Assembly (NCBI GenBank): GCA_024684955.1
Contig: JAIKWH010000003.1
Location: forward strand, 1 to 56,941
Source of the DNA: Pseudobutyrivibrio sp.
Lineage (GTDB): Bacteria; Bacillota; Clostridia; Lachnospirales; Lachnospiraceae
Direction: 5' to 3'
DNA: 56,941 nt
Position numbers and translations under genes: made by a program. Shown one piece after another: positions 16,928 through 25,639 of this stretch. Each line of letters begins with the position of its first letter. Within the stretch, counting starts at the first letter, position 1. Under the pieces are notes generated by a model. The model made no database searches, was not told the origin of the DNA, and was given only the letters and a program-made list of their open reading frames with translations.

Positions 16928-19150
16928 ATGAAGAAGTTTTTTAAAAAACTGGCAACAGGTATTAAAAAGGGTGCAGGACTAGTAAAAAAAGGCCTTGCGT
17001 ATCCTTTCATAAAATTAGCAAATTCAAAGGCCGTACAGGCATATCTTAATAGCAAAATCCATAAGGGTTGGGTAAAAATCTGGGATAAATACGCCTTCCC
17101 AATGAATATTCCTCTTTCTTTATTAGTAATATTTGCCATGGAGTGGATGTCCAGACATTCCTTTGTAAAGGCAGTAGATTTTGTCACAGAACACACAGGA
17201 CCATTCCTATTTAATGGATACTGTGTATTTGTAATGCTTTCAATTATGTTTTTGAGCAAGAGGAGAGACTGGTGGAGAGTTCTCATCACAGTCTTCTTCC
17301 TAATACTAGGCATTATCAACAGTGTTATCCTTTTAAACAGGGTTTCTCCATTTGGCTATACAGACCTCTCCATGATTGGAGACTTGATGACCATGCAGGA
17401 TTCTCAGTATTTTACTGCCGAGCAGGCCACTATAGTGGTCATCGCCTTTGTTATCCTGGTCATTCTCATGGTTATATTCTTTGTGAAGGGACCAAAGAAA
17501 ACTGATGTAAAGCCATTTTGGACCAGGGCCCTTGTTGTGGCAGGTCTCATTGTGACACTGGCACCAGCCACCAATTTCCTCAGGGACCAGGGCATCCTTA
17601 CCTCATATTTTGGAAACCTGACCCAAGGATACTTAGATTACGGTTACTTATACGGATTCTCCACCTCAGTTTTTGACAGGGGTATGAAGAGACCATTTGG
17701 ATATTCTAAAGACAAGATTGATTCAATCCTAGAGGAGGATCAAGACTACGTGAGTAGCCTGGCCATCCAGGAAATAGACACTGGGGAGAATCAGCCAAAC
17801 GTGGTTGTTATGCTCTTGGAGTCCTTTTATGATGTGTCCGAGTGCAAATTCCTGGAGACAAGCCAGGACCCAATCCCATTCGTCCACTACCTGGAGGACA
17901 ATTTCTCCACAGGACACTGCATTGTGCCAGTAGTTGGTGCCGGCACATGTAATACAGAATTTGAGGTTACCACAGGTCTTTCATGTAATTTCTTTGGACC
18001 AGGTGAGTATCCACAAAAGACTATCCTAAAAGAGGTGGATGTAGAAAGCTACGCTGATGTCATGGATGAGAATGGCTACAAGAGCCATGTAGTCCACAAC
18101 AATGGTGGTAATTTCTATTCTCGAGCAAATGCCTTTACCCAGATGGGCTTTGATACATTTACCTCAAAAGAACTTTTAGACATTACAGACTACACCCCAC
18201 TGGGCAACTGGCCAACAGACGACATACTAATCGGTGGCACTGTTGATGCCATGGATTCCACACCAGAGAGTGACTTTGTATACACCATCACCGTAGAGGG
18301 ACATGGTGCCTACCCTACATATCAGGTGGAGGAGAATCCTGCCGTTACTGTCAAAGCAAATGGCAAGGACGAAGAAACCAAGTGGATGTGGGAATATTAT
18401 GTAAATAGGATTTATAACGTAGATGATTTCCTCAAACAGTATATTGAGGCACTGGATGCCAGAGGAGAGGACACACTGGTTATCATGTTTGGTGACCACC
18501 TGCCAACAATGGGACTGACCGATGATGAGGTTGCCACAGGGGACTTGTACAAGACCAAGTATTTCACCTGGAACAACTTTGGTATGGAAAAGGAGGACAA
18601 AGACCTGACCTCTTATCAGCTGGTGTCAGAATACCTGGGCAGACTGGGTATTCACAATGGAAATATCAATGCATACCACCAAAAGACCATGGCAGATGGG
18701 ACAAAATATAACACATCAGCCTACATGAATGACCTGAGAATGCTCCAGTACGACATTATGTATGGAGACAGATATACATATGAGGACGGCACAGAGTATG
18801 GCCCATCAGACCTTGTGATGGGTATCAATGAGGTCAGTATAGACAGGGCATATTTCCTTAATGGGCGCCTTTATATATATGGAGAAAACTTTACCCCTTG
18901 GTCAAAGGTTTATGTAAATGATCAAAAGGTTTCTACAAAATATAAGTCTGGTCAGGTCCTTACTATAAATGCAGACGATGTGGCAAATCTTGATACTATT
19001 AAGGTGTATCAGTTGGGCAGTTCCGAGACCAAATTTAGGGAATCCAATGAATATACAGTACTTGACCCAGAATACGCATTTTTGGAAGAAGTGGAAATAG
19101 AAGATGAAGAGGCCACAGTAGAGGCTGAGGACGAAGATTCAGAAGAATAA
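16928..19150 (+). CDS. LtaS-like lipoteichoic-acid synthase / phosphoglycerol transferase
   Basis: 740 residues. Five membrane segments (about 60-75, 92-110, 118-137, 165-187, 199-217) precede an extracellular sulfatase-fold domain, as in LtaS. Seen are the metal ligand Glu298 in 'VVMLLESF', the catalytic Thr340 in 'GAGTCNTEFE', and later 'VEGHGAYP' and 'GDHLPTMG'. Such enzymes move glycerol-phosphate from phosphatidylglycerol onto a growing polymer. After the catalytic domain, about residues 635-715 resemble an IPT/TIG-like Ig fold ('RLYIYGENFTPWSKVYVN'), followed by an acidic tail. Both additions are absent from S. aureus LtaS. GGAG precedes ATG 16928. No clear promoter was found in the 126-base gap upstream. 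Confidence 0.85.
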   Translation: MKKFFKKLATGIKKGAGLVKKGLAYPFIKLANSKAVQAYLNSKIHKGWVKIWDKYAFPMNIPLSLLVIFAMEWMSRHSFVKAVDFVTEHTGPFLFNGYCVFVMLSIMFLSKRRDWWRVLITVFFLILGIINSVILLNRVSPFGYTDLSMIGDLMTMQDSQYFTAEQATIVVIAFVILVILMVIFFVKGPKKTDVKPFWTRALVVAGLIVTLAPATNFLRDQGILTSYFGNLTQGYLDYGYLYGFSTSVFDRGMKRPFGYSKDKIDSILEEDQDYVSSLAIQEIDTGENQPNVVVMLLESFYDVSECKFLETSQDPIPFVHYLEDNFSTGHCIVPVVGAGTCNTEFEVTTGLSCNFFGPGEYPQKTILKEVDVESYADVMDENGYKSHVVHNNGGNFYSRANAFTQMGFDTFTSKELLDITDYTPLGNWPTDDILIGGTVDAMDSTPESDFVYTITVEGHGAYPTYQVEENPAVTVKANGKDEETKWMWEYYVNRIYNVDDFLKQYIEALDARGEDTLVIMFGDHLPTMGLTDDEVATGDLYKTKYFTWNNFGMEKEDKDLTSYQLVSEYLGRLGIHNGNINAYHQKTMADGTKYNTSAYMNDLRMLQYDIMYGDRYTYEDGTEYGPSDLVMGINEVSIDRAYFLNGRLYIYGENFTPWSKVYVNDQKVSTKYKSGQVLTINADDVANLDTIKVYQLGSSETKFRESNEYTVLDPEYAFLEEVEIEDEEATVEAEDEDSEE

Positions 19151-19162
19151 TTTTAGACATTA

Positions 19163-19196
19163 AAGAAGACACCGAATAATCGGTGCCTTCTTTTTT
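19163..19196. terminator. Terminator between the LtaS-like gene and prs
   Basis: 13-base arms (19163-19175 with 19180-19192, one mismatch) and a 4-base loop followed by T. It lies between convergent stop codons and may act in both directions. Confidence 0.8.
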
Positions 19197-19202
19197 ATTG
19201 TA

Positions 19203-20381
19203 TTAATATTCTCCGTTACGGTATCTGCTAAGGAGCTTTTCGATACGTCCATAAGGATTGAGAAGCTCTGAGATAGAGCAATCATGATTAAGTGTATCAA
19301 TAATATAAGCGATGTATTTGCTCATGTCGCATTTGATAAAGTAATCACGGCTAAGGGTCTCGTCATTGAGGTAGGTCAGGTTGGTAGTAACAACCTTGTA
19401 TATAATGCCATCGGCAACAGCCTGGTCAAATTTCTCCATGCCAGAAGTGAAAAGACCAAATGTAGCAACTACGAATACTCTCTTAGCATTGCGCTTTTTA
19501 AGCTCTGTAGCAACATCAATCATTGACTCGCCAGAAGAGATCATATCATCAACGATGATTACATCCTTGCCAGCTACATCATTACCCAAAAACTCATGAG
19601 CAACGATTGGGTTGCGTCCATCAACGATAGTAGAGTAATCGCGACGCTTGTAAAACATACCAACATTGACACCGAGTACAGATGCCATATAAACAGCACG
19701 ATTGGTACCGCCCTCATCAGGTGAAATGATCATCAGATGATCGTTGTCAAGCTGAAGGTCCTTGCAGTTTTTAAGGATGCCCTTAAGGAACTGGTAGGTA
19801 GGAGATACTGTTTCAAAAGAGTGAAGAGGAATAGCATTCTGTACACGAGGATCGTGTGCATCAAAGGTGATAATATTATCAACACCCATGTTAACTAATT
19901 CCTGTAAAGCCATTGCACAATCCAGTGACTCACGGGCACTGCGACGGTGCTGACGTCCCTCGTAGAGGAATGGAATAATAACTGTAATGCGCTTTGCCTT
20001 TCCCATTGCAGCAGCGATGATACGCTTTAGGTCAGAGTAGATGTCATCTGGTGACATGTGATTCTCGTGACCTGAAAGAGAATAAGTAAGGCTGTAGTTT
20101 GTAACATCTACGAGAATGTACAAATCAATACCACGAATAGACTGTCTAATGATACCTTTGGCCTCGCCAGAACCAAATCTAGGACAATCAGCATCAACAA
20201 TGTAAGTATCAGACTGATAACCAGCAAGATTGATGATAGACTGGTCACTTTTGCGTTCTCTGCGCCACTCTAAAAGGTAATCATTAACCTTTTCTGCAAT
20301 ACCTGCACAGCTTTTGTGAGGAATGATACCTAACTCAGCCATAGGTGGTGTGTTTTCCAACACGATTTCGTTGTTTGGCAT
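19203..20381 (-). CDS. prs: Ribose-phosphate pyrophosphokinase (PRPP synthetase), long form
   Basis: 392 residues. It makes 5-phosphoribosyl diphosphate from ribose-5-phosphate and ATP for nucleotide, histidine and tryptophan synthesis. Seen are the PRPP-binding loop 'DVIIVDDMISSGESM' and, earlier, 'ITFDAHDPRVQNA' and 'IISPDEGGTNRA'. It is longer than the usual length of about 315. The extra residues are an N-terminal segment of about 50 plus insertions, so it belongs to a divergent long branch, and allosteric behaviour should not be assumed from the classical enzyme. AAGGAG precedes the ATG. The gene is third in dnaD-dnaC-prs, 23 bases after dnaC. Confidence 0.85.
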   Translation of the reverse strand: MPNNEIVLENTPPMAELGIIPHKSCAGIAEKVNDYLLEWRRERKSDQSIINLAGYQSDTYIVDADCPRFGSGEAKGIIRQSIRGIDLYILVDVTNYSLTYSLSGHENHMSPDDIYSDLKRIIAAAMGKAKRITVIIPFLYEGRQHRRSARESLDCAMALQELVNMGVDNIITFDAHDPRVQNAIPLHSFETVSPTYQFLKGILKNCKDLQLDNDHLMIISPDEGGTNRAVYMASVLGVNVGMFYKRRDYSTIVDGRNPIVAHEFLGNDVAGKDVIIVDDMISSGESMIDVATELKKRNAKRVFVVATFGLFTSGMEKFDQAVADGIIYKVVTTNLTYLNDETLSRDYFIKCDMSKYIAYIIDTLNHDCSISELLNPYGRIEKLLSRYRNGEY

Positions 20382-20404
20382 GTTTAGCTCCTTGAATTAT
20401 TAAA

Positions 20405-21397
20405 TTATTTATTATTGATTACTTTCTTGATACGAATATCCTCACCAATAAGATGTATATCTGTGTAGCAGGACAGTACCCTGGAAGTAATACGTTCCGA
20501 GTAAGCATCTCTCAATTCGTTTCGAGAGAAATTGGTAGATATTATAGTCGATTTGCCTCTTAGTAAACGCTCGTTTAAGCATTCAAAAAGCTTTGAATTA
20601 GTAAAAGAATTAGACACCTCAGTGCCCAGGTCATCAATGATAAGTAGGTCGCATTCGAAAATTTGCTCATGAAGATCAGAGACCTTTGAATCCTTTTTGA
20701 AGACCTGTTTTTCAAAAATATCGAAAAGCTCAAAGGCGGTAAAGTAAATAACTGAGTGCCCTTGATCTAAAAGTGCTTTTGCAATGCAGTTGGAAAGGAA
20801 GGTTTTACCACAACCTGTCTGTCCAAGCAACAAGAGATTACCACCATTTGTCCTAAAATTCTGCACAAAGTTTTTGGCAGTACGATAGGCCAATTGAGCA
20901 CTATCGCGAGCGCTTGGCCCATCCTCCGACTCTCTGTAATCCTCTGAATAGAGATTTATATCGTAAGAATCAAAATTTTCCTTTGATAAAATGGTGCTGA
21001 TATTTGACTGCTTGTAGATCATATTGATGGCAGCCTGCTTGAAGCAATGGCATCTTTTGCCGTCAATAAATCCAGTGTCCTTGCAATCTGGGCAGTCGTA
21101 AGGAGGCTCAAGATAGTCGGCAGGATAGCCTGCTGAGGTGATAAGAGAATCACGCTTTGCCTTGAGCTCAGCCAATTTTTGTCTTGATGCATTAAGTGTG
21201 GAATAGGCATCTCCTCCATCAAGCATGGATGTGATGGAAGAAATAGAGATATTAGATACCTCTGCATCTAATTGATGCAAGGTAGGAACGGCAGAATAAA
21301 GTTCGTCTGTGCGATAAGCCACAATCTGATGATTGCGCATCTGCTTATGATTATAAATGCGCATAATAGTATCATACTGTTCATTAGTCAGTGCCAT
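20405..21397 (-). CDS. dnaC: DnaC/DnaI-type helicase loader ATPase
   Basis: 330 residues. AAA+ ATPase expected to load the replicative DnaB-type helicase at the origin or at restart sites. A zinc cluster (Cys102, Cys105, Cys116, Cys118 in 'CPDCKDTG' and 'CHC') precedes the ATPase core. Walker A is at 192-199 ('GQTGCGKT'), Walker B at 251-256 ('LLIIDD'), followed by sensor motifs near 'IISTNFS'. This matches Bacillus DnaI and other IstB-like loaders. It lies 17 bases after dnaD, its functional partner in Firmicute replication initiation. The name dnaC (dnaI in Bacillus) follows the family. Confidence 0.88.
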   Translation of the reverse strand: MALTNEQYDTIMRIYNHKQMRNHQIVAYRTDELYSAVPTLHQLDAEVSNISISSITSMLDGGDAYSTLNASRQKLAELKAKRDSLITSAGYPADYLEPPYDCPDCKDTGFIDGKRCHCFKQAAINMIYKQSNISTILSKENFDSYDINLYSEDYRESEDGPSARDSAQLAYRTAKNFVQNFRTNGGNLLLLGQTGCGKTFLSNCIAKALLDQGHSVIYFTAFELFDIFEKQVFKKDSKVSDLHEQIFECDLLIIDDLGTEVSNSFTNSKLFECLNERLLRGKSTIISTNFSRNELRDAYSERITSRVLSCYTDIHLIGEDIRIKKVINNK

Positions 21398-21414
21398 AAT
21401 TATTCTCCCCCTCC

Positions 21415-22494
21415 TTAATTGCTAGATATTTTCTTCTCAAAGAGTGCATCATAATCAATATCTCTCTGAGAGAACTTGTTGAACTTGTTGTTTGACGCCT
21501 TGGCCCTGGCTGGGGTAGCGCTGGATGTGCTACGAGAATTGGTAGCGGCCAGCTTTGCTGTAGATGCGGCAATAAACTGTTCGTCAAGTTTTGAAATATC
21601 ATCCATATTTTTTACTGAAGAATTGTTCCAACCAGTCAAAATAGAATCAGCGTAGGAAAACTGTGGCTTGTTGGTAGCAAGGATGGTGCGCTTGCAGGCT
21701 TCAGTAATAATATCCTTTGAAAATCTATATTTGTTGGCCCATTTATCAACGTATTCCAACTCTGTTGGAATAAGATCACGGCCAGAAATACCCATGGACT
21801 TTTTGACAGCATAAACAATGGCAAGATGAGACTTTGATGTGGTCCTAGCCTGGTCAACTGTAGTGATACCGCTCTCTGTCCAGTTGAGGGCTGTCTTGTT
21901 CATATAGTGGAAACTCTTGTGCCCATTATCTATAGATGACTCAATAAGGTACTGAATCAAATCAATATTCATATGTAAGCCCTCAAACCAGAAAAGAATG
22001 GTAGAGGTCTCAGTGGATGAAAGTGGCCTTCCAATGTAAGTTTGGGTACAAAAAAGGAGGTCAGAGACCTCCGAATCAGACTGGAATGCTTGAAGCTCAT
22101 CCGGTGTGTAATTCGGTTTGACAAAAGTATTTTCAATTGGAAGAGGGGCAGCGGGACTGCTCGAAGGGGCAGGAACCTTTCCTAATCGGTCGTGCCCCTG
22201 AACATCCACAAAGTATATTCCTGAAAGCTCATTCAGGTCGTTGTATTCAAGACGAAGCAAGCCTACTTTCTCCCAATAAGTAAAGGCACGCAATACATCT
22301 TTTTCTGTGTGGTCTAAACAGTCCGCCAACTGTGAGATGGAAAACTCGTATCCATCCTTATTAAGACTACGCAATAAATAGAGGTATATCTTGACAAACT
22401 CCCCATTGGCGTCTTTCATGAAGTTATCTATGAAGGCATTGGAAACACAGGTAACCCCGGTTCCCTCGCTTGTGTGTAACATGATGTCAGCCAT
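21415..22494 (-). CDS. dnaD: DnaD-domain primosome protein
   Basis: 359 residues. DnaD proteins bridge DnaA and the helicase loader and remodel DNA. The N-terminal part (about 10-110) is winged-helix-like ('VKIYLYLLRSL', 'ISQLADCL', 'AFTYWEKVGLLRL'). A DnaB_2/DnaD C-terminal domain follows (about 150-300), with the family's YxxxW-like element in 'YVDKWANKYRF'. The tail is Ala/Ser-rich and basic. It is first in dnaD-dnaC-prs, read from the promoter at 22529-22557 downstream of a DnaA-box cluster. AGAGGA precedes the ATG. Confidence 0.85.
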   Translation of the reverse strand: MADIMLHTSEGTGVTCVSNAFIDNFMKDANGEFVKIYLYLLRSLNKDGYEFSISQLADCLDHTEKDVLRAFTYWEKVGLLRLEYNDLNELSGIYFVDVQGHDRLGKVPAPSSSPAAPLPIENTFVKPNYTPDELQAFQSDSEVSDLLFCTQTYIGRPLSSTETSTILFWFEGLHMNIDLIQYLIESSIDNGHKSFHYMNKTALNWTESGITTVDQARTTSKSHLAIVYAVKKSMGISGRDLIPTELEYVDKWANKYRFSKDIITEACKRTILATNKPQFSYADSILTGWNNSSVKNMDDISKLDEQFIAASTAKLAATNSRSTSSATPARAKASNNKFNKFSQRDIDYDALFEKKISSN

Positions 22495-22528
22495 AACAAT
22501 TATCCTCTCTTCTCATAACCTATGGCAA

Positions 22529-22557
22529 ATTATAGCAAAGAGAAGTAAAAATGAAAA
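22529..22557 (-). promoter_or_regulatory. Promoter of dnaD-dnaC-prs
   Basis: Read on the minus strand: TTTTCA (22552-22557), 17 bases, TATAAT (22529-22534). Transcription would start near 22522, about 28 bases before the dnaD start codon. Confidence 0.7.
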
Positions 22558-22603
22558 TAGCAAAATGCCCGCAAGCCCTTGGGATTACTGGGTTTTTGCC
22601 ACA

Positions 22604-22709
22604 TGTGGACAATGTGGATAACTCCGTGAAACCTATGTGAAAAAGCAAAAAAATATCCACAGTCTTTTGGGCATATTCAAGCCCAAAAAAATGTGGATAA
22701 TGTGGATAA
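22604..22709. promoter_or_regulatory. Cluster of five DnaA boxes
   Basis: The minus-strand consensus TTATCCACA appears as TGTGGATAA at 22613-22621, 22692-22700 and 22701-22709 (all exact). One-mismatch copies are TGTGGACAA at 22604-22612 and ATATCCACA at 22653-22661. Two pairs are directly abutting. The cluster lies between the murC stop and the dnaD promoter. Confidence 0.75.
22665..22688. other. Hairpin between DnaA boxes
   Basis: 8-bp inverted repeat TTTTGGGC/GCCCAAAA with an 8-base loop. There is no T-run after it on either strand, so it is not a clear terminator for murC. It may be structural within the DnaA-box region. Confidence 0.5.
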
Positions 22710-24089
22710 CTATTCTGAAAGTAGGTTTTCCCCTACTAAATAAACATCTCCGGCTCCCATAGTTATCAACAAATCGTTGTTAACAAGATTTTTTTGCAAA
22801 AATTTTTCGCAAGCCTCAAATGTGTGTAAATTATGGACCTCTGTACCCAAATTTTGGATACGGTCTGCAATGTCCTGAGAGGACACACCGTATATGTCTG
22901 GCTCTCTGGCAGGATAGATGTCAGCCAGCAAAACCATATCTGCTACTGAAAGGGCCTGGGCAAACTCATCGAGGAAGGCTAGGGTCCTAGTGTAGGTGTG
23001 GGACTGGAAGCAAACAATGAGCCTGTCATGTGGATACCTGAGGGCAGCCGACATGCTGGCAGCGATTTCTGTAGGGTGGTGAGCGTAATCATCAATGATG
23101 GTGGCTCCGTGATACATGCCCTTGTACTCAAAACGCCTGTGGGCTCCACCAAATTTTTTAAGTCCGGCAATGATGTGGCTGTAGTCCACATCCATATTAG
23201 TGCAGAGGGCAATGGCAGCCAAAGCATTGGAGATATTGTGGTCCCCAGGTACGCTAAGGGCAATCCTGCCCAGCTCCTTGCCGTCTAATACAGGGGTAAA
23301 ACTAGCGCAGCCCTTGCCGTCGTAGGCTATATCCTTTGGATAAATGTCTCCCTCGCCATCCATATCATAGGTAATGACACGGCATTTAAGACCCTCTGTA
23401 AAGTAATCTACATCAGGAATCTCCTTATTAATAATAAGGATTCCATCATCAGCAGTGTTGCCTGCAAATTTTTTAAAACTTGCCCTGTAATTCTCCAGAT
23501 TTTTGAAAAAGTCCAGGTGGTCTGCCTCAACATTGAGAATCAGATTATATTTAGGGAAAAACTCGTGATAGGAGTTGGTGTACTCGCAAGCCTCTGTAAT
23601 AAAGAGGTCTGAGTCTCCCACGTGGACATTGCTGTGGATTGCATCTAGGATTCCACCTACTGAGATAGTAGGGTCATTGGCAGTCTCCAGGAGAATCTGA
23701 GAAATCATAGATGTGGTAGTAGTCTTGCCGTGAGTACCAGCGACAGCAATGCTCCTACCGTAATTGGCCATAATCTCGCCCAAGAGCTGGGCCCTGGTGA
23801 GCATAGGCTTTTTGGAATTTACAGCGGCTACAAACTCTGGGTTGTCCTCATGGATTGCAGCAGTGTAAACAATGAGGTCTATATCATCTGTAATATTGGA
23901 AGCAGCCTGTGGATAATTGACAGTGGCTCCAAGGGCAATCAGGTGCTTGGTCAAATCTGACTCGGACCTGTCGGAACCAGAAATTTTGAAACCTCTTCCT
24001 AAAAGAATCTCGGCCAGTCCTGACATGCTAATGCCGCCGATGCCGATAAAATGAACCTTTATAGGTTTGTTAAAGTCTACTTTATACAT
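22710..24089 (-). CDS. murC: UDP-N-acetylmuramate--L-alanine ligase
   Basis: 459 residues, the normal size. It adds L-alanine to UDP-MurNAc with ATP, the first peptide step of peptidoglycan synthesis in the cytoplasm. The N-terminal Rossmann segment carries 'FIGIGGISMSGLAEIL'. The ATP loop 'GTHGKTTTTSMI' lies near residue 117. The Mur central and C-terminal domains follow ('HHPTEIAAS', 'FQSHTYTRT'). AAGGAAAG precedes the ATG. The promoter at 24122-24150 reads this gene. Its stop codon abuts the last DnaA box. Confidence 0.95.
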   Translation of the reverse strand: MYKVDFNKPIKVHFIGIGGISMSGLAEILLGRGFKISGSDRSESDLTKHLIALGATVNYPQAASNITDDIDLIVYTAAIHEDNPEFVAAVNSKKPMLTRAQLLGEIMANYGRSIAVAGTHGKTTTTSMISQILLETANDPTISVGGILDAIHSNVHVGDSDLFITEACEYTNSYHEFFPKYNLILNVEADHLDFFKNLENYRASFKKFAGNTADDGILIINKEIPDVDYFTEGLKCRVITYDMDGEGDIYPKDIAYDGKGCASFTPVLDGKELGRIALSVPGDHNISNALAAIALCTNMDVDYSHIIAGLKKFGGAHRRFEYKGMYHGATIIDDYAHHPTEIAASMSAALRYPHDRLIVCFQSHTYTRTLAFLDEFAQALSVADMVLLADIYPAREPDIYGVSSQDIADRIQNLGTEVHNLHTFEACEKFLQKNLVNNDLLITMGAGDVYLVGENLLSE

Positions 24090-24121
24090 AACTTTCCTTC
24101 TTTATCTAATAAGCTCATCTA

Positions 24122-24150
24122 AAGATAACTCCAAACAGTTTTAGATTCAA
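24122..24150 (-). promoter_or_regulatory. Promoter of murC
   Basis: Read on the minus strand: TTGAAT (24145-24150), 17 bases, TATCTT (24122-24127), 32 bases ahead of the murC start codon. Confidence 0.6.
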
Positions 24151-24251
24151 GTTTTAATAAGAAGAAAGTTTTGATTTTGCTATGAGAATTGGCAAATTTA
24201 ACCTAAATTGTCAAACTATAATCAAGTATTTGTAAAAAAATATGAATATTA

Positions 24252-24280
24252 TTGCACCCAAAATTCGACTTTGCTATACT
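24252..24280 (+). promoter_or_regulatory. Promoter of glgC-glgD-spoVG-pth
   Basis: TTGCAC (24252-24257), 17 bases, TATACT (24275-24280). It leaves a leader of about 78 bases before glgC that contains a small ORF. Confidence 0.75.
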
Positions 24281-24314
24281 GAAGTTAAGTAATTAAAGGG
24301 TGTTGAGGGGTTTT

Positions 24315-24362
24315 ATGCAACATTCCTTAAATTTTGGCACCATGAGAAAGGCAGATGATTAG
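24315..24362 (+). CDS. Candidate 15-residue leader peptide ahead of glgC
   Basis: ATG 24315 follows a strong GAGGGG ribosome site by 4 bases. It encodes [15 protein letters not shown] and stops with TAG two bases before the glgC ATG (TAGGGATG). glgC itself has only a poor ribosome site (GGG abutting the ATG), so its translation may depend on ribosomes ending here. No codon run suggesting amino-acid attenuation is seen. Expression is unproven. Confidence 0.4.
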   Translation: MQHSLNFGTMRKADD

Positions 24363-24364
24363 GG

Positions 24365-25639
24365 ATGATTAAGAAGGAAATGATAGCTATGCTATTAGCC
24401 GGTGGACAGGGGAGCCGTCTAGGTGTGCTTACATCAGACGTTGCTAAGCCGGCAGTGTCTTTTGGAGGAAAGTACAGGATTATTGACTTTCCTTTGTCTA
24501 ACTGTATCAATTCGGGAATCGATACAGTAGGTGTGCTGACCCAGTATCAGCCACTTGTTCTTAATTCTCACATTGGCATTGGAATACCGTGGGATTTGGA
24601 CAGAAACAACGGAGGTGTATCTGTTCTACCTCCATATGAAAAGAGTGATACCAGTGAGTGGTATTCAGGTACAGCAAATGCCATATACCAGAATCTCAAG
24701 TACATGGAGAATTACAACCCAGAGTATGTACTTATTCTATCTGGAGATCACATTTACAAAATGGACTATGAGGCCATGTTGGACTTCCACAAGTCTAAGG
24801 GGGCAGATGTAACTATTGCGGTTATCCCTGTGCCTATTGAGGAGGCTAGCCGATTTGGCGTTGTTATAGCCGATGAGAATAAGTGTATTCAGGACTTTGA
24901 AGAAAAGCCTGAGCACCCAAGGAGCAACCTGGCATCCATGGGTATATACATATTCACATGGGCAGCACTAAAGGAGTCTTTGCTTGCTCTCAAAGACCAG
25001 AGCAACTGTGATTTTGGAAAGCACATTATTCCATACCTGCACAAAAAAGGTTCTCCTATGTATGTGTACGAGTTCAACTCATATTGGAAGGATGTAGGAA
25101 CCCTGGGTTCATACTGGGAAGCCAATATGGAACTTATCGAACTTATACCAGAGTTTAACCTCTATGAGGAATTCTGGAAGATTTATACAAACCAAAGCAT
25201 TATTGAGCCTCAGTATATAGCCAGCACGGCCATGGTGGAGAAGGCCATAGTTGGAGCCGGCGCTCAAATATATGGAGAGGTATACAGTTCCGTCCTTGGT
25301 GCCGGTGTAATCATCGAAGAGGGAGCAGTGGTTAGGGATTCTATCATTATGGAGGGAGTCCATATTGGAAAGAATTGCGTAATCGACAAGGCTATCATTG
25401 CTGAGAACACTGTGGTAGGGGACAACACCAAGATGGGTCAGGGCGAGGCCCTAGAAAGCAAACTAAATGCCAGCATCTACGCCTTTGGCCTGGCGGTAGT
25501 GGGAGAGAATTCTACAATACCGGCAAATGTTACTATTGGTAAGAACACAGCCATCAAAGGACAGACAACAGAGGAAGATTATCCTGACGGACAACTTTGC
25601 AGTGGCGACTATATTATTAAGGCAGGTGATCGTGAATGA
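24365..25639 (+). CDS. glgC: Glucose-1-phosphate adenylyltransferase (ADP-glucose pyrophosphorylase) catalytic subunit
   Basis: 424 residues. It makes ADP-glucose from glucose-1-phosphate and ATP for glycogen synthesis. The nucleotidyltransferase signature '[13 protein letters not shown]' is at residues 8-20. Further motifs are '[12 protein letters not shown]', '[11 protein letters not shown]' and 'FEEKP'. A left-handed beta-helix of hexapeptide repeats occupies the last third. Its partner glgD starts inside its stop codon (ATGA overlap), consistent with a GlgC/GlgD heteromer as in other Firmicutes. Translation may be coupled to the leader ORF just upstream. Confidence 0.95.
   Translation: MIKKEMIAMLLAGGQGSRLGVLTSDVAKPAVSFGGKYRIIDFPLSNCINSGIDTVGVLTQYQPLVLNSHIGIGIPWDLDRNNGGVSVLPPYEKSDTSEWYSGTANAIYQNLKYMENYNPEYVLILSGDHIYKMDYEAMLDFHKSKGADVTIAVIPVPIEEASRFGVVIADENKCIQDFEEKPEHPRSNLASMGIYIFTWAALKESLLALKDQSNCDFGKHIIPYLHKKGSPMYVYEFNSYWKDVGTLGSYWEANMELIELIPEFNLYEEFWKIYTNQSIIEPQYIASTAMVEKAIVGAGAQIYGEVYSSVLGAGVIIEEGAVVRDSIIMEGVHIGKNCVIDKAIIAENTVVGDNTKMGQGEALESKLNASIYAFGLAVVGENSTIPANVTIGKNTAIKGQTTEEDYPDGQLCSGDYIIKAGDRE

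Noticed and set aside
22665-22688. Rho-independent terminator of murC
   Set aside because: The stem is only 8 bp and lacks a T-run after it on the murC transcript, so it is listed as a hairpin of unknown role.
22495-22709. The DnaA-box region as chromosomal oriC
   Set aside because: dnaA, dnaN and rpmH are not nearby, and gene strands do not diverge clearly around the site. GC skew could not be computed, so it is reported only as a DnaA-box cluster.
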